Shown: positions 33,186 through 44,388 of the stretch, one piece after another
Layout of the letters: every line of letters begins with the position of its first letter
Position numbering within the stretch: position 1 is the stretch's first letter
Source: Candidatus Rokuibacteriota bacterium
Lineage (GTDB): Bacteria > Methylomirabilota > Methylomirabilia > Rokubacteriales > CSP1-6
Direction: 5' to 3'
Assembly: GCA_003220225.1 (NCBI GenBank)
Contig: QHRU01000033.1
Location: forward strand, 62,001-126,000
DNA: 64,000 nucleotides
Translations under genes and position numbers: made by a program
The notes under the pieces: generated by a model
What the model saw: only the letters and a program-made list of their open reading frames with translations
Database searches by the model: none
What the model was told of the DNA's origin: nothing

Positions 33186-33640
33186 GCGGCCGACGTCGAC
33201 GCTGCACGCCGCCGCGCCCAGAGGACGACGACGGGTCCCCAGATCGGCAGGAGGATGAAGAACTGTGCCATCAGGCCGCCGTTAGCGACGCCGGTGGCGC
33301 CTGCCACGCTCGCGCTGATGGCAGTCACGCGCCAGAGCGCGCCGACGACGAAGAAGTAGAGGAGCTCGAAGATCCAGACGCCGACGAGAAGCCCGGCCGC
33401 CCAGGGCCGGCGCCGCACGAGCTGCACGCCGCCGACGAGGAGCGCGAGGTAGCAGGCGATGCAAACGGCCGACATCGTGTAGAACGCGACATAGAAGTGT
33501 CGCATCTCGTGGTCGCGGACGATCTCCGCGAATCCGCCTCCGAGGCCGACGGCGAGACTCTGCGCGTTGTAGAGCAGTCCGAGCACGGCGCACAGGATGG
33601 TGACGGTGGCCGTCGCGAGGAGGGCCGTCCGCGCGCTCAT
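33182..33640 (-). CDS. four-helix membrane protein of unknown function, 152 aa
   Basis: Four hydrophobic helices are visible: LLATATVTILCAVLGLLYNA, YTMSAVCIACYLALLVGGV, AAGLLVGVWIFELLYFFVVG and GGLMAQFFILLPIWGPVVVLW. A short soluble stretch (EIVRDHEMRHFYVAF) lies between TM1 and TM2. I do not recognise the family. It is coupled by ATGA overlaps to the antiporter upstream and the hydrolase downstream. Confidence 0.7.
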   Translation of the reverse strand: MSARTALLATATVTILCAVLGLLYNAQSLAVGLGGGFAEIVRDHEMRHFYVAFYTMSAVCIACYLALLVGGVQLVRRRPWAAGLLVGVWIFELLYFFVVGALWRVTAISASVAGATGVANGGLMAQFFILLPIWGPVVVLWARRRAASTSAA

Positions 33641-34881
33641 CGGAAGAAGAGCAGCGTCACGATCACGAACAACGGAACCAGGATCGCGCCGCTGTAGAGC
33701 ATGTAGCCGAAGAACGACGGCATCGCCACCTTCGCCTCCTCGGCGATCGACTTCACCATGAAATTGGGCGCGTTGCCGATGTAGGAGTTCGCGCCCATCG
33801 CGACGGAGCCGACGCTGATGGCCGCCAGCACGGCGTGCGTGACGCCGGCCACCTCGTCCGTCAGGTGCAGCCCCTGCGCGAGGGCGAGGAACGTCAGGTA
33901 GGTCGGCGCGTTGTCGAGGAACGAGGACAGCGTCCCCGCCGCCCAGAAGAACTGCCACGGCTCGCGCACGCCGAGCTCGCCGCCGCGCACGCGTAGCAGC
34001 TCGAGCGCCGGGATCATCGTGAGAAAGATGCCGAAGAAGAGCACGGCGACCTCCGTCATGGGATACGCGGTGACGCCGTTGGCCCGACGGACCGAGGCCG
34101 GCGTCCGCCAGAGCGATACCCCCGCCACGGCCACGATCGCGATCTCCCGCCACGGCGCGTGCAGGAACGCCACCGCCAGCACGACCAGCGCCAGCCCGAG
34201 CGCGTTGAGCCCGCCGCGCACGCGCAGCGGCTCGATCTCGGCACGGTCGCGCCGCAGCGCGGCCAGCGGCTCGTGGACGTACCGGCGCGTGTCCCAGAGG
34301 AAGTAGAGGAGGAGCAGGACGGCCACCATGAACAGCCACTGCGGCCAGAGCCGAAACGTCCACGCGAACGGCACGCCCGACAGGTAGCCGAGGAAGAGCG
34401 GCGGATCGCCGAGCGGCGTCAGCATGCCGCCCACGTTGCTGACCAGGAAGATGAAGAAGATCACGGTGTGCTTGACGTGGCGGCGCTCGCGGTTGGTCTG
34501 GAGCAGCGGCCGGATCAGGAGCATCGAGGCGCCCGTGGTGCCGATGAACGACGCGAGCAGGGTCCCGACGGCGAGGAACACGGAGTTGGTGAGGGGGGTC
34601 GCCTCGAGGTCGCCCGTGAGGCGGATGCCGCCCGACATCACGTAGAGGCCCGCCAACAAGACCATGAACGAGACGTAGTCCTCGGCCATCCCGAGGAGGG
34701 CGGCCGGGCGGCGGGCCAGATAGAGGGCGAGCACGGGCAGCCCGAGCGCCGCGGCCACGGCGAGCTTGTTGCGGTTCGATTCCCACCAGTGCGGGACCCA
34801 GAGCGGGCACAGGGCGATGGCCAGTAGCATCAAGACGAACGGGCCGACCGTGTAGACTGGGGGTGCGAGGCTCGCCGTCAC
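33637..34881 (-). CDS. sodium:proton antiporter / CitMHS-like ion transporter, 414 aa
   Basis: This 11-12 TM protein belongs to the ion-transporter superfamily. Key motifs are the paired reentrant regions: SFIGTTGASMLLIRPLL with SNVGGMLTPLGDPPLFLGYL, and LSSFLDNAPTYLTFLALAQ with VGSVAMGANSYIGNAPNFMV. These match the putative Na+/H+ antiporter (UIT/NhaD-like, CitMHS_2) group; a citrate or other organic-anion transporter is the alternative. It heads a three-gene operon. Confidence 0.82.
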   Translation of the reverse strand: MTASLAPPVYTVGPFVLMLLAIALCPLWVPHWWESNRNKLAVAAALGLPVLALYLARRPAALLGMAEDYVSFMVLLAGLYVMSGGIRLTGDLEATPLTNSVFLAVGTLLASFIGTTGASMLLIRPLLQTNRERRHVKHTVIFFIFLVSNVGGMLTPLGDPPLFLGYLSGVPFAWTFRLWPQWLFMVAVLLLLYFLWDTRRYVHEPLAALRRDRAEIEPLRVRGGLNALGLALVVLAVAFLHAPWREIAIVAVAGVSLWRTPASVRRANGVTAYPMTEVAVLFFGIFLTMIPALELLRVRGGELGVREPWQFFWAAGTLSSFLDNAPTYLTFLALAQGLHLTDEVAGVTHAVLAAISVGSVAMGANSYIGNAPNFMVKSIAEEAKVAMPSFFGYMLYSGAILVPLFVIVTLLFFR

Positions 34882-34901
34882 GGTGTAACCCTAACCTCCG
34901 A

Positions 34902-34930
34902 TTGCTGGGGGTAGGGCCACATGGTATATA
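34902..34930 (+). promoter_or_regulatory. promoter of rpsU-mutS2-dnaG-rpoD
   Basis: TTGCTG (34902-34907), 17 bp, TATATA (34925-34930) make a plausible sigma-70 promoter, about 50 bp before the rpsU GTG. The region is notably AT-rich for this genome. Confidence 0.55.
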
Positions 34931-34938
34931 GTTAACAT

Positions 34939-34947
34939 TTATCCACC
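34939..34947 (+). promoter_or_regulatory. DnaA-box-like TTATCCACC in the rpsU leader
   Basis: The 9-mer TTATCCACC, 8/9 to the DnaA consensus, lies just past the promoter near the expected transcription start. The identical 9-mer occurs upstream of dnaB (minus strand, 13151-13159). Confidence 0.4.
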
Positions 34948-34978
34948 ACACCTCTGACTCCGCGGAGGGGGGAGCCGA

Positions 34979-35173
34979 GTGACCAAGGTCATCGTCGAGC
35001 CCGATGAGTCCTTCGAAAGCGCGCTGAAGCGCTTCAAGAAACAGTGCGAGAAGGCCGGGCTCCTGTCGGAGTTCAAGAAGCGCCAACATTACGAGAAGCC
35101 CAGCGTTCGGCGCAAGCGGAAGGCTCTCGCCGCGCGCAAGAAGGCGAAGCGGCGGGAGCGGATGGCCGATTAG
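34979..35173 (+). CDS. rpsU: 30S ribosomal protein S21, 64 aa
   Basis: The sequence [20 protein letters not shown] and the basic C-terminus ([19 protein letters not shown]) are typical of S21, including [14 protein letters not shown] is the start, with GGAGGGGGGAG just upstream. It leads the conserved rpsU-(mutS2)-dnaG-rpoD operon. Confidence 0.95.
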   Translation: MTKVIVEPDESFESALKRFKKQCEKAGLLSEFKKRQHYEKPSVRRKRKALAARKKAKRRERMAD

Positions 35174-35208
35174 CAGCGGACGCACTCCGGACGGTACCGC
35201 CAACACTT

Positions 35209-35225
35209 CCGTCCAGCCCGGACGG
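35209..35225 (+). terminator. possible attenuator hairpin between rpsU and mutS2
   Basis: A 6-bp stem CCGTCC / GGACGG with a 5-nt loop sits just before the mutS2 start. E. coli has a partial terminator between rpsU and dnaG, so a similar attenuation step is possible. There is no U-run. Confidence 0.3.
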
Positions 35226-35231
35226 GAGCGA

Positions 35232-37616
35232 GTGAGGCGAAGGGTGGAGGCAGGCCGACTCTGGGGGCGCGGGATCGAATGGGACGCCGTTCGCGCCCTG
35301 GTCGCCTCCGACGCGCACACCGCGATGGGTCGTGAGCGCGCGCTGACGGCGGAGCCCCTCACCGACCCCATCGACGTCGAATCCGCGCTCGACAGCACGG
35401 CCGAGGCGCGTCGCGCGCTGGCCGAGGAGGGCCCTCCCCCGCTCGACGGCGTGCCCGACCCCCGCCCGATCCTCGACCGCGCCCGCGCCGACGGCAGCGT
35501 GCTCGACGGGCCCGAGCTGGTGGCGCTGCTCCCGCTGCTCGATGCGGCGCCTCGCCTGGCGGCCTACGCGCGCGCGATCCGCCCCGTGGCGCCCACCCTG
35601 GCTGCCACCGCCGAGAGCCTGCCGCGCCTCGCCGACCTCCGCGACCTCCTGCGCCGTGCCCTCGACGACGACGGCGCCTTGACCGACCGCGCGAGCGCCC
35701 GGCTGGGTCACGTGCGCCGCGAGCTCCGCGAGCGACGCCGGCGCCTCGTCGCAGACCTCGAGCGGCTGCTGCAGGCCGAGGGCGAGCGCGTCTTCGCCGA
35801 GCGCTTCGTCACCGTGCGCCACGGCCGCTACGTGTTGCCGCTGCGCGCGGAGTCCCGCGGCCGGCTGCGCGGTATCGTGCACGACCGCTCGCAGAGCGGT
35901 CAGACCCTCTTCGTCGAGCCCGAGGCCATGGTCGAGGCGAACAACGACCTGGTCGCCCTCGAGCGCGACGAGCAACAGGAGACGACGCGCATCCTCGCCG
36001 AGCTGACCGACGCCGTGCGCGCCCGCCGCGACGAGCTGGCGGCGCTCGTGGAGACGCTCGGCGCGCTGGACTGGGTCTTCGCGCGCGCCCACGTCGCCGA
36101 GCGTATGGAGGCGACGCGCCCGGTCATCGACGGCGACGGCCGCGTGGCTCTCAAGGCCGCGCGCCATCCCCTGCTGCTCGCGCAGCGCTGGCGCGATCCC
36201 GCGCGCGAGGTCGTGCCGGTGGACCTCGAGCTCTCCCCCGGCCGCCCGCTGCTGCTGATCACGGGACCCAACGCGGGTGGCAAGACGATCGCGCTCAAGA
36301 CCCTCGCGCTGCTCTCGCTGATGACCCAGGCGGGCTGCCACGTCCCCGCCGCCGAAGGCTCGCGCGTGCCGGTCTTCGAGCGGATCTTCGCCGTGATCGG
36401 CGACGATCAGTCGGTCGCCGAGAACCTGTCCACCTTCTCGGCCTTCATCAAGCAGATCCGCGAGGTGCTCGCGGAGGCCGACGGCCGCTCGCTGGTGCTG
36501 CTCGACGAGCTGGGCGCGGGGACCGATCCCGACGAGGGCGCGGCACTGGCGCGCGCGATCCTCGAGTCGCTCGCCGAGCGCGGCGCCCTCGTGGTCGCCA
36601 CGACGCACCTCGAGCCGCTCCGCGCGTTCGCCGCCGCCGAGCCGCGCGCGCGCAACGCCTCGGTGGAGTTCGACGCCGCGACGCTCGCGCCGACCTTCCG
36701 TCTCGTCTACGACCGCCCCGGCCAGTCGTGGGCGCTCGCGATCGCCGCCCGGCTCGGGCTATCGCCGGAGCTGATCCTGAGCGCCGAGGGCCACCGCACC
36801 GCGGACGCGCGCCGGCTCGGCGAGCTGCTCGCCCAGCTCGACGCGCGCAACCGCTCGGAGGCCGAGCGCGCGCGCGAGCTGGAGCGCCGCGAGACCGAGA
36901 CGGCGACGCGGCTGGCCGCCGCGCGCGACGCCGAACGCCGCGCGGGCGAGCAAGCGCGAGCGGTGCTCGAGCGCGCCAGGACCGAGGCGGCCGCGCTCCT
37001 GACCGACATCCGGCGCGCCGTCTCCGCGGAATGGGAACGGCTCAAGCGCGCCGAGCGTGGCAGGCCGGCGCTGCAGGAGAGCCGCCGCCGCCTGCAGGAC
37101 GCCGCCGCGCGCGTTGTCCCCGCCGTCCCCGACCCCGCTCCGAGTGAAGGCCCGGTGGTCCCCGGCGCCGCCGTGGTCGCCGCCCATCTGGGCCTGAAGG
37201 GCGAGCTGCTGGAGATCCAGGGTGAGACGGCGACCGTGCGCGCGGGATCGGTCACCGTCCGCGTGCCGGTCACCGCGCTGAGGCGGAGCGAGGCCCCGGT
37301 CGCCAAGGTCACCGCCGCGCCGGTGCGGGTGTCGCGGGCGAGCGACGGCGGGGCGGGCGGCCGCGGCATCGGGCCCGAGCTGATGCTCCTTGGCAAGACC
37401 ACCGACGAGGCGCGCGACCTCGTCGAGCAATATCTCGACGACGCGTTCATGGCCGGTCTGCCTCACGTGCGCCTGGTCCACGGCAAAGGCACGGGCGCGC
37501 TCCGCAAGGCGGTGCGCACGCTGCTCTCGAGCCATCCGCTCGTCGACTCGTTCCGGGACGGCGAGCCGTCCGAGGGTGGCGCGGGCGCGACCGTCGCCGC
37601 GCTGAAGGTCAGCTGA
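35232..37616 (+). CDS. mutS2: endonuclease MutS2, 794 aa
   Basis: MutS2 suppresses recombination and, in some species, rescues collided ribosomes. The core has VLPLRAESRGRLRGIVHDRSQS, Walker A ITGPNAGGKTIALKTLAL, LSTFSAFIKQIREVL, Walker B LVLLDELGAGTDPDEGAALA and TTHLEPLRAFA. A long coiled coil (about residues 515-620) follows. The C-terminal Smr nuclease domain has RDLVEQYLDDAFMAGLPHVR and LVHGKGTGALRKAVRTLLSS. Start is GTG. It lies 58 nt after rpsU and 2 nt before dnaG. Confidence 0.97.
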   Translation: MRRRVEAGRLWGRGIEWDAVRALVASDAHTAMGRERALTAEPLTDPIDVESALDSTAEARRALAEEGPPPLDGVPDPRPILDRARADGSVLDGPELVALLPLLDAAPRLAAYARAIRPVAPTLAATAESLPRLADLRDLLRRALDDDGALTDRASARLGHVRRELRERRRRLVADLERLLQAEGERVFAERFVTVRHGRYVLPLRAESRGRLRGIVHDRSQSGQTLFVEPEAMVEANNDLVALERDEQQETTRILAELTDAVRARRDELAALVETLGALDWVFARAHVAERMEATRPVIDGDGRVALKAARHPLLLAQRWRDPAREVVPVDLELSPGRPLLLITGPNAGGKTIALKTLALLSLMTQAGCHVPAAEGSRVPVFERIFAVIGDDQSVAENLSTFSAFIKQIREVLAEADGRSLVLLDELGAGTDPDEGAALARAILESLAERGALVVATTHLEPLRAFAAAEPRARNASVEFDAATLAPTFRLVYDRPGQSWALAIAARLGLSPELILSAEGHRTADARRLGELLAQLDARNRSEAERARELERRETETATRLAAARDAERRAGEQARAVLERARTEAAALLTDIRRAVSAEWERLKRAERGRPALQESRRRLQDAAARVVPAVPDPAPSEGPVVPGAAVVAAHLGLKGELLEIQGETATVRAGSVTVRVPVTALRRSEAPVAKVTAAPVRVSRASDGGAGGRGIGPELMLLGKTTDEARDLVEQYLDDAFMAGLPHVRLVHGKGTGALRKAVRTLLSSHPLVDSFRDGEPSEGGAGATVAALKVS

Positions 37617-37618
37617 CG

Positions 37619-39509
37619 ATGGCCACCTACTCGGCGGCCGTCCTCGACGACATCCGGGCGGGTGTGGACATCGTGGACTTCATCGGACGGTTCGTGAACC
37701 TCCGCAAGGCGGGCGCGAACTGGAAGGGCCTCTGCCCGTTCCACGGCGAGAAGACGCCCTCGTTCATGGTCAATCCCACGAAGGGCATCTTCCACTGCTT
37801 CGGCTGCGGCGTGGGCGGCGACGTCTTCGGCTTCTTGATGCGCCAGGACCGGCTGTCGTTCCCCGAGGCCGTGCGGGCGCTCGCCAAGACGACCGGCGTG
37901 TCGCTGCCCGAGGCGCGCGGCGCGCAGGCCGGGGACTCCGGGCGCGAGGAGCTGTTCCGCGCGATGGACCTCGCCGCGCGCTTCTATGCGGAGACGCTCT
38001 GGGGGCCGAGCGGCGAGCGGGCGCGCACATACCTGGCCGAGCGTGGCCTCGATCCCGACGTGGCCAGGCGCTTCGGCCTCGGCTATGCGCCCGAGGGCTG
38101 GGACCGGCTGCTCGACTTCATGAGGAGCGAGAAGATCGGCGAGGAGACGCTGGTGGCGGCGGGGCTCGCCGTGCAGCGCGAGAACCGCAGCGGCTCGTAC
38201 GACCGCTTCCGCAACCGCCTGCTGTTCGCGATCCGCGATCTCCAGTCGCGCGTGGTGGCCTTCGGCGGCCGTGCCTTCGGCGACGACCAGCCGAAGTACC
38301 TGAACTCCCCCGAGACGCCGCTCTACACCAAGGGCAACCTCCTCTACGCGGCCGACGTTGCGCGCGAGCCGATGCGGACGAAGAACCGCGCGCTGCTCGT
38401 CGAGGGCTACGTCGACTGCCTCATGGCGCACCAGCACGGCTTCCCCGAGACGGTGGCCGCGCTCGGCACGGCGTTCACGCCCGCGCAGCTGGCGCTCCTG
38501 CGCCGCTACTGCGACGAGGTCGTGACCTTCTTCGACGCCGACGCCGCCGGTCAGAAGGCGGCCGAGCGCGCGGAGGAGCTGCTCGAGCCGACGTCCGGCG
38601 GCTTCGCGTGGGCGGTCAACCGCTCCGGCGCCTTCGACGGCGGCGCGCTTCGCGTGAAGGTCGCGCTGCTGCCCACCGGTCACGATCCGGACACCTTCCT
38701 GCGCGCCGAGGGCGCCCCCGCCTTCGCCGAGCGCATCGCCGGAGCCCGCAGCCTCCTGTCCTACGCGCTCGAGCGGACGATCCGCGAGTCCGACGGCACC
38801 GGGCCCCGCGCCCGGACCAACGCGTTCGCGCGCGTCGCGCTGATGCTGTCGAAGGTGGGCGACGCCCAGGAGGCCGCCACCCTGTCCCGCGAGGCGGCCA
38901 CGCGCCTGGGCGTCGATGCCACGCAGCTCTGGATCGAGGCGCAGCGGCTGTCCGCCTCGCTGCGCAAGCCGCCCGCGGCCGTCGGCGCGGCCACGAACGC
39001 GGCGGTGGCGGACGACAAGAAGCTCGTCACGAAGCTCGTCACGCTGCTGCTCGTGGATCGCGCGGCGCGCGCAGCCCTCTTGCCGCTGCTCGACGCGGCC
39101 GACGTCTCGCAGCCGCCCCTGCGGGAGATCGTCGACACGCTCAAACGATTCCCGGAGGTCGAGGCCACCGCACTCCTCGCCGAGCTGCCGAGCGAGGCGG
39201 CGCGTCACATGCTCGCCGCGCTCATGGTCGATGACGCGACGATGCCGGACGCGCGCGAGAGCATCGAGCAGTTCCAGCGGCGCCTGCGGTTCCTCGAGCG
39301 ACGACGGCGGGTTCGCGCGCTCAGCCGGTCGATCGCCGAGACCCAGTCGTCGCAAGGCGTGCACGCCTCGCTCGAGGATGACCTGCTCGCCGTGCAGCAG
39401 GACAGCGCCGGCATCTACGAGCATCAGGGGGGCAGCGCGCAGGTCGTCGACCGGGCCGTCGGCCAGTCGCCACAGACGGGACCCCAGGGTCCGCAAGGAG
39501 TTCAAGCGC

Positions 39510-39517
<8 letters not shown>
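37619..39517 (+). CDS. dnaG: DNA primase DnaG, 632 aa
   Basis: DnaG makes RNA primers at the fork. The CHC2 zinc finger is [18 protein letters not shown] followed by [10 protein letters not shown]. The TOPRIM core has [17 protein letters not shown] and [20 protein letters not shown]. The C-terminal third (from about residue 440) is the helicase-binding domain that contacts DnaB, encoded elsewhere in this window. Its stop overlaps the rpoD start by 8 nt. Confidence 0.98.
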
Positions 39518-41363
<1,846 letters not shown>

Positions 41364-41378
41364 CGCCATTCCGCCTCG

Positions 41379-41453
41379 GGGCCCATAGCTCAACGGCAGA
41401 GCACCCGGCTCATAACCGGAACGGTCTTGGTTCGAATCCAGGTGGGCCCACCA
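41379..41453 (+). tRNA. tRNA with CAT anticodon (Met elongator or Ile2)
   Basis: A 75-nt cloverleaf: acceptor GGGCCCA/TGGGCCC, D arm GCTC/GAGC, anticodon loop CTCATAA (CAT), T arm CTTGG-TTCGAAT-CCAGG and encoded CCA. The anticodon stem has a C-A mismatch at its top pair. Whether the C34 is modified to lysidine (Ile) cannot be told from the sequence. Confidence 0.93.
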
Positions 41454-41550
41454 CTGTATCGGCACGCGAGATCGCCGTGAACCGCGGGCGGCCTGCCATA
41501 GAAGGGTGTGGCTCCGCTCCGCAGTCAACCGTACTATGCATGGAGACACT

Positions 41551-42258
41551 GTGGACGCACAGCTTCAGACGCTCATAGAGCTTCAGGGCTTCGATGCCCG
41601 GATCGCCGGTCTCGAGACCGAGGCGGCCCGGCTCCCGCGGCAGATCGAGGCGCTCCAGACGGCGCTGGCCGACGCGAAGAAGACGGTCGAGACGATCAAG
41701 ACCAAGGTCGACGCGACCAAGAAGGACCTCCGGACCAGGGAAAAGGACCTCGAGGTCGCCAACGTCAAGCGCCAGAAGCTCGAGGCCAAGCTCTACGAGG
41801 TCAAGACCAACAAGGAGTACTCTGCCGTCCTGCTCGAGATCGAGGAAGCCAAGCAGGAAAAGGCGAAGACCGAGGAGGACATCCTCGGGCTGATGGAGAT
41901 GCAGGAGCGGCTCGCCGTCGACATCAAGGACGCCGAGCAGCGCTTCAAGACCCGCGAGGAGCAGGCCAGGCAGGACGAGGCCGTCGTGCGCAAGAAGCTG
42001 GCCGCCGTCGAGCAGGAGCTCGAGATCGTGCGCGCCGAGCGCAGGTCGCGGGCGAAAGAGCTGCCGGTCGGCGTGCTCGCGAGCTACGACCGCATCCTCA
42101 AGGCGCGCGGCGGCGTCGCGGTGGCCGCGGTGTCGGCGGCCGCGGTCTGCGGGGGCTGCCGCGTGGGCATCCGCCCGCAAGCGATCCAGGAGCTGCGCGC
42201 GGCGACCGGGCTCATGGTCTGCGAGAGCTGCGGGCGCTACCTCTACTGGCAGGAGTGA
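41551..42258 (+). CDS. C4-type zinc ribbon coiled-coil protein, 235 aa
   Basis: A long coiled coil (about residues 5-165, e.g. AKKTVETIKTKVDATKKDLR) is followed by a compact C-terminal C4 zinc ribbon CGGCRVGIRP...CESCGRYLYW. This is the widely conserved zf-RING_7/DUF164 family, proposed to bind nucleic acid but of unproven function. GTG 41551 has GGAG five bases upstream; ATG 41536 is an alternative without ribosome site. Its stop overlaps rnhA (GTGA), and rnpB follows, a neighbourhood pointing to RNA metabolism. Confidence 0.85.
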   Translation: MDAQLQTLIELQGFDARIAGLETEAARLPRQIEALQTALADAKKTVETIKTKVDATKKDLRTREKDLEVANVKRQKLEAKLYEVKTNKEYSAVLLEIEEAKQEKAKTEEDILGLMEMQERLAVDIKDAEQRFKTREEQARQDEAVVRKKLAAVEQELEIVRAERRSRAKELPVGVLASYDRILKARGGVAVAAVSAAAVCGGCRVGIRPQAIQELRAATGLMVCESCGRYLYWQE

Positions 42259-42698
42259 CCGAGGTCACCCTCTACACGGACGGCGCCTGCTCGGGCAATC
42301 CGGGGCCGGGCGGCTGGGCCGCCCTCCTCGTCGAGGACGGCGCCGAACGGATCGTGAGCGGCGCCGAGCCGCACACCACGAATCAGCGGATGGAGCTGAG
42401 GGCGGCCATCGAAGGCCTCGCCGCCGTCGCGGGCCGCCGCACCGTGCACGTCTTCACCGACTCCTCGTACGTCATGAACTGCTTCCGCGATCGCTGGTGG
42501 ACGCGCTGGGAGGCCAACGGCTGGCTGGGCGCCGGCAAGCAGTCGGTCGCCAACCGTGATCTCTGGGAGCGTCTCCTCGCCGAAACGCGGCGGCACGACG
42601 TCGTCTGGCACAAGGTGAAGGGCCACAGCGGCGACGCGCTCAACGACCGCGTCGATGCGCTGGCGCGCTGCGCGATCGCGACGCTGGTCAGTCGCTGA
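42255..42698 (+). CDS. rnhA: ribonuclease HI, 147 aa
   Basis: RNase HI cleaves RNA in RNA:DNA hybrids. The four acidic residues are in YTDGACSGNPGPGGWAAL, QRMELRAAIEGLAA, VHVFTDSSYVMNCF and GHSGDALNDRVDALA. The basic protrusion ARRWW-like DRWWTRWEANGWL is present. GTG 42255 overlaps the upstream stop. Confidence 0.96.
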   Translation: MTEVTLYTDGACSGNPGPGGWAALLVEDGAERIVSGAEPHTTNQRMELRAAIEGLAAVAGRRTVHVFTDSSYVMNCFRDRWWTRWEANGWLGAGKQSVANRDLWERLLAETRRHDVVWHKVKGHSGDALNDRVDALARCAIATLVSR

Positions 42699-42723
42699 TC
42701 AGCGGACTGACAACGCTGATCAG
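42687..42723 (+). terminator. near-palindrome across the rnhA stop
   Basis: GTCAGTCGCTGA / TCAGCGGACTGAC forms an almost perfect palindrome (42687-42711, one bulged G) over the rnhA stop. The core GCTGATCAG is repeated directly at 42715-42723. It could be a terminator or protein site; no U-run follows. The remaining 42724-42834 shows no gene. Confidence 0.4.
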
Positions 42724-42834
42724 TGCTTTGCCGTTCTGGCTGACCACCCCGACACGCCAGCGGAGTTCGGTCCCGTGATAACAGCCAGTTAGCGGCCGCC
42801 CTGGTCTGGCTCGATCTTTGCCAATTGTTCGGGC

Positions 42835-43350
42835 GTGGCCGAAGACGAAACCCTCGCACCCCCAGCAACGACAACGACGACGCCCTGGTTTGCGGTCGTG
42901 CTGCGCCAGCCGCTCTCGACGGTCCAGACGCTGGTCGGTATTCTCGCCGGCATGCTGACGATCGTCGGCGCCTTCTTCTCGATGGGCAGCCTCACGTCGG
43001 CCGCCATGCCGCCCCATCAGGGCGAGATCGTCGCCGCGGTGCAGGACGCCCGCACGCGCAAGCCGATCGCGGCGACCGTCGAGATCCTCACGCCGGAGGA
43101 CGCGCTGGTGACGACGCTCAACGTGGAGCCCGACGGCAGCCTGACCCGGCGCCTGAAGGAAGGCCGCTACCGGTTGCGCGTCATGCACTCGGCGTTCAGC
43201 ACCGAGGTGCGCCACATCGAGGTGCAAGCGGGCCAGCGCTCGAACGTTCGCATCGCGCTCGGGCCCCGCCCGCGCGTGGTGAAGACCGCCACGGTGAGCG
43301 AGGAGCCCGGTCCCGTCAAAAAGTTCTTCAAGGACCTCTTCGGTCAGTAA
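42835..43350 (+). CDS. membrane-anchored protein with carboxypeptidase-regulatory-like β domain, 171 aa
   Basis: One hydrophobic helix (TLVGILAGMLTIVGAFFSMG, about residues 30-50) anchors the N-terminus. The periplasmic part resembles a carboxypeptidase regulatory (CarboxypepD_reg) β-sandwich: IVAAVQDARTRKPIAATVEI, NVEPDGSLTRRLKEGRYRLR and RSNVRIALGP. The C-terminus is basic (VKKFFKDLFGQ). Start is GTG at 42835. Function unknown. Confidence 0.65.
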   Translation: MAEDETLAPPATTTTTPWFAVVLRQPLSTVQTLVGILAGMLTIVGAFFSMGSLTSAAMPPHQGEIVAAVQDARTRKPIAATVEILTPEDALVTTLNVEPDGSLTRRLKEGRYRLRVMHSAFSTEVRHIEVQAGQRSNVRIALGPRPRVVKTATVSEEPGPVKKFFKDLFGQ

Positions 43351-43397
43351 ACGCCCCTGTCGCCGCCCGCTTCTACTGCCCCTTCCTCGGCCCCGTC

Positions 43398-43619
43398 GTG
43401 CTGCTCGCCGCCACCGCCGTGACGCTGACGGCGCTCGGGCTGCTGTCCGAAGTCCTCGCCCCCGCCGCGCGCGCGCTCAGCTTGCCGCGCTGGACGGCCA
43501 CCGTCTTCGCGGTGTTGGCCCTCGGCGGGTTCGCGTACGCCGAGCGTGGGCTCTGGCTGACGCGCTCGCTGTGGGCGCTCGAGGTCGTCGCCCGCGCCTG
43601 GAGAACGGTCGCCTCGTAG
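43398..43619 (+). CDS. possible small two-helix membrane protein, 73 aa
   Basis: Starting at GTG 43398 the frame encodes two hydrophobic helices (LLAATAVTLTALGLLSEVL and TATVFAVLALGGFAYAERGL) and a short tail. It follows the preceding gene by 47 nt and would be in the same transcript. The start is a guess: the frame is open well upstream into the previous gene. I do not recognise it. Confidence 0.35.
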   Translation: MLLAATAVTLTALGLLSEVLAPAARALSLPRWTATVFAVLALGGFAYAERGLWLTRSLWALEVVARAWRTVAS

Positions 43620-43663
43620 GCGCTGGGACGCCGGGGCCCTCCGTTTGCACCGCGCCGCGGCGC

Positions 43664-43669
43664 TATACT
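43664..43669 (+). promoter_or_regulatory. -10 box of rnpB
   Basis: TATACT lies 7 nt before the first base of the P1 helix, the right distance for initiation at the mature 5' end. A well-placed -35 is not obvious. Confidence 0.5.
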
Positions 43670-43675
43670 GAAGGA

Positions 43676-44049
43676 CGCGCCAGAGAAGATCGGACGGTCG
43701 CCGGCCGTGGCAACACGGCGGGAGGAAAGTCCGGGCTCCGCAGGGCAGGGTGCTGGCTAACGGCCAGGGGGGGCGACCCCACGGAAAGTGCCACAGAAAC
43801 ATACCGCCGCCGCAAGGCGGTAAGGGTGAAACGGTGAGGTAAGAGCTCACCAGCGGCGCGGGTGACCGCACCGGCTAGGCAAACCCCACCCGGAGCAAGG
43901 CCAAATAGGAGAGCGATCGGACGGCCCGTCCGTGGCTCTCGGGTAAGGCCGCTCGAGACGCCGGGCAACCGGCGTCCTAGAGAAATGACCGTCACCCTGG
44001 GTCACACGCTCGGGGGACAGGACCCGGCTTACAGATCTTCTCTGGCGCG
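43676..44049 (+). ncRNA. rnpB: RNase P RNA (bacterial type A)
   Basis: The catalytic RNA of RNase P matures tRNA 5' ends. The conserved CR-I block GAGGAAAGTCCGGGCTCC, the ACAGAAA region, GGTAAGAGCTCACCAG, and the 3' conserved AGAGAAATGACC...GGACCCGGCTTACAGAT are all present in order. P1 is an unusually long helix: CGCGCCAGAGAAGATC (43676-43691) pairs with GATCTTCTCTGGCGCG (44034-44049). The 3' end is directly followed by an integrase-fragment stop codon and matches a short repeat 4.3 kb away. Confidence 0.97.
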
Positions 44050-44059
44050 CTTTATTCAT
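44038..44059 (+). other. att-like direct repeat, rnpB side
   Basis: The 11-bp core TTCTCTGGCGC in the 3' strand of rnpB P1, extended by a similar CTTTATTCAT tail; the partner is at 48347-48367. Confidence 0.45.
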
Positions 44060-44388
44060 TCCGCGTAGTTGCCGCGGCATCGTTCGGGACCCGTGGCGCA
44101 GGCACAGAATCCGGGAACAGAACCTTTTCACCGCTAGGCTTCTTTGAGAGGACGTTCACGGCCGAGCGTAGGCGCTGGGCTGTCACCTGTGTGTAGACCT
44201 CGGTGGTGGCAACGCTCTCGTGGCCGAGAAGGTCCTGCACCTGTCTGAGATCGGCCTTCTCGCCTGCCGCGTTGCCCTCCAGCAGGCGCGTGGCAAAGGT
44301 GTGCCGGAAGCGATGCGGCGTCACCGCCTCCACACGCGACGCGAGCGGAGAGCACAGGAGTGTTGGGTTGACCGAGATTTCTACTTGT
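44052..44388 (-). pseudogene. tyrosine recombinase/integrase, C-terminal fragment
   Basis: About 110 residues of a XerC/D-type integrase catalytic domain remain: [19 protein letters not shown] (HxxR), [21 protein letters not shown] (second His and the nucleophile Tyr) and a short tail. The N-terminal core-binding domain and the first catalytic Arg are missing; upstream the frame runs into the DsbA-like gene on the same strand. The stop TAA (44052-44054) lies 2 nt after the rnpB P1 helix, as expected for an integrase abutting its att site. Confidence 0.85.
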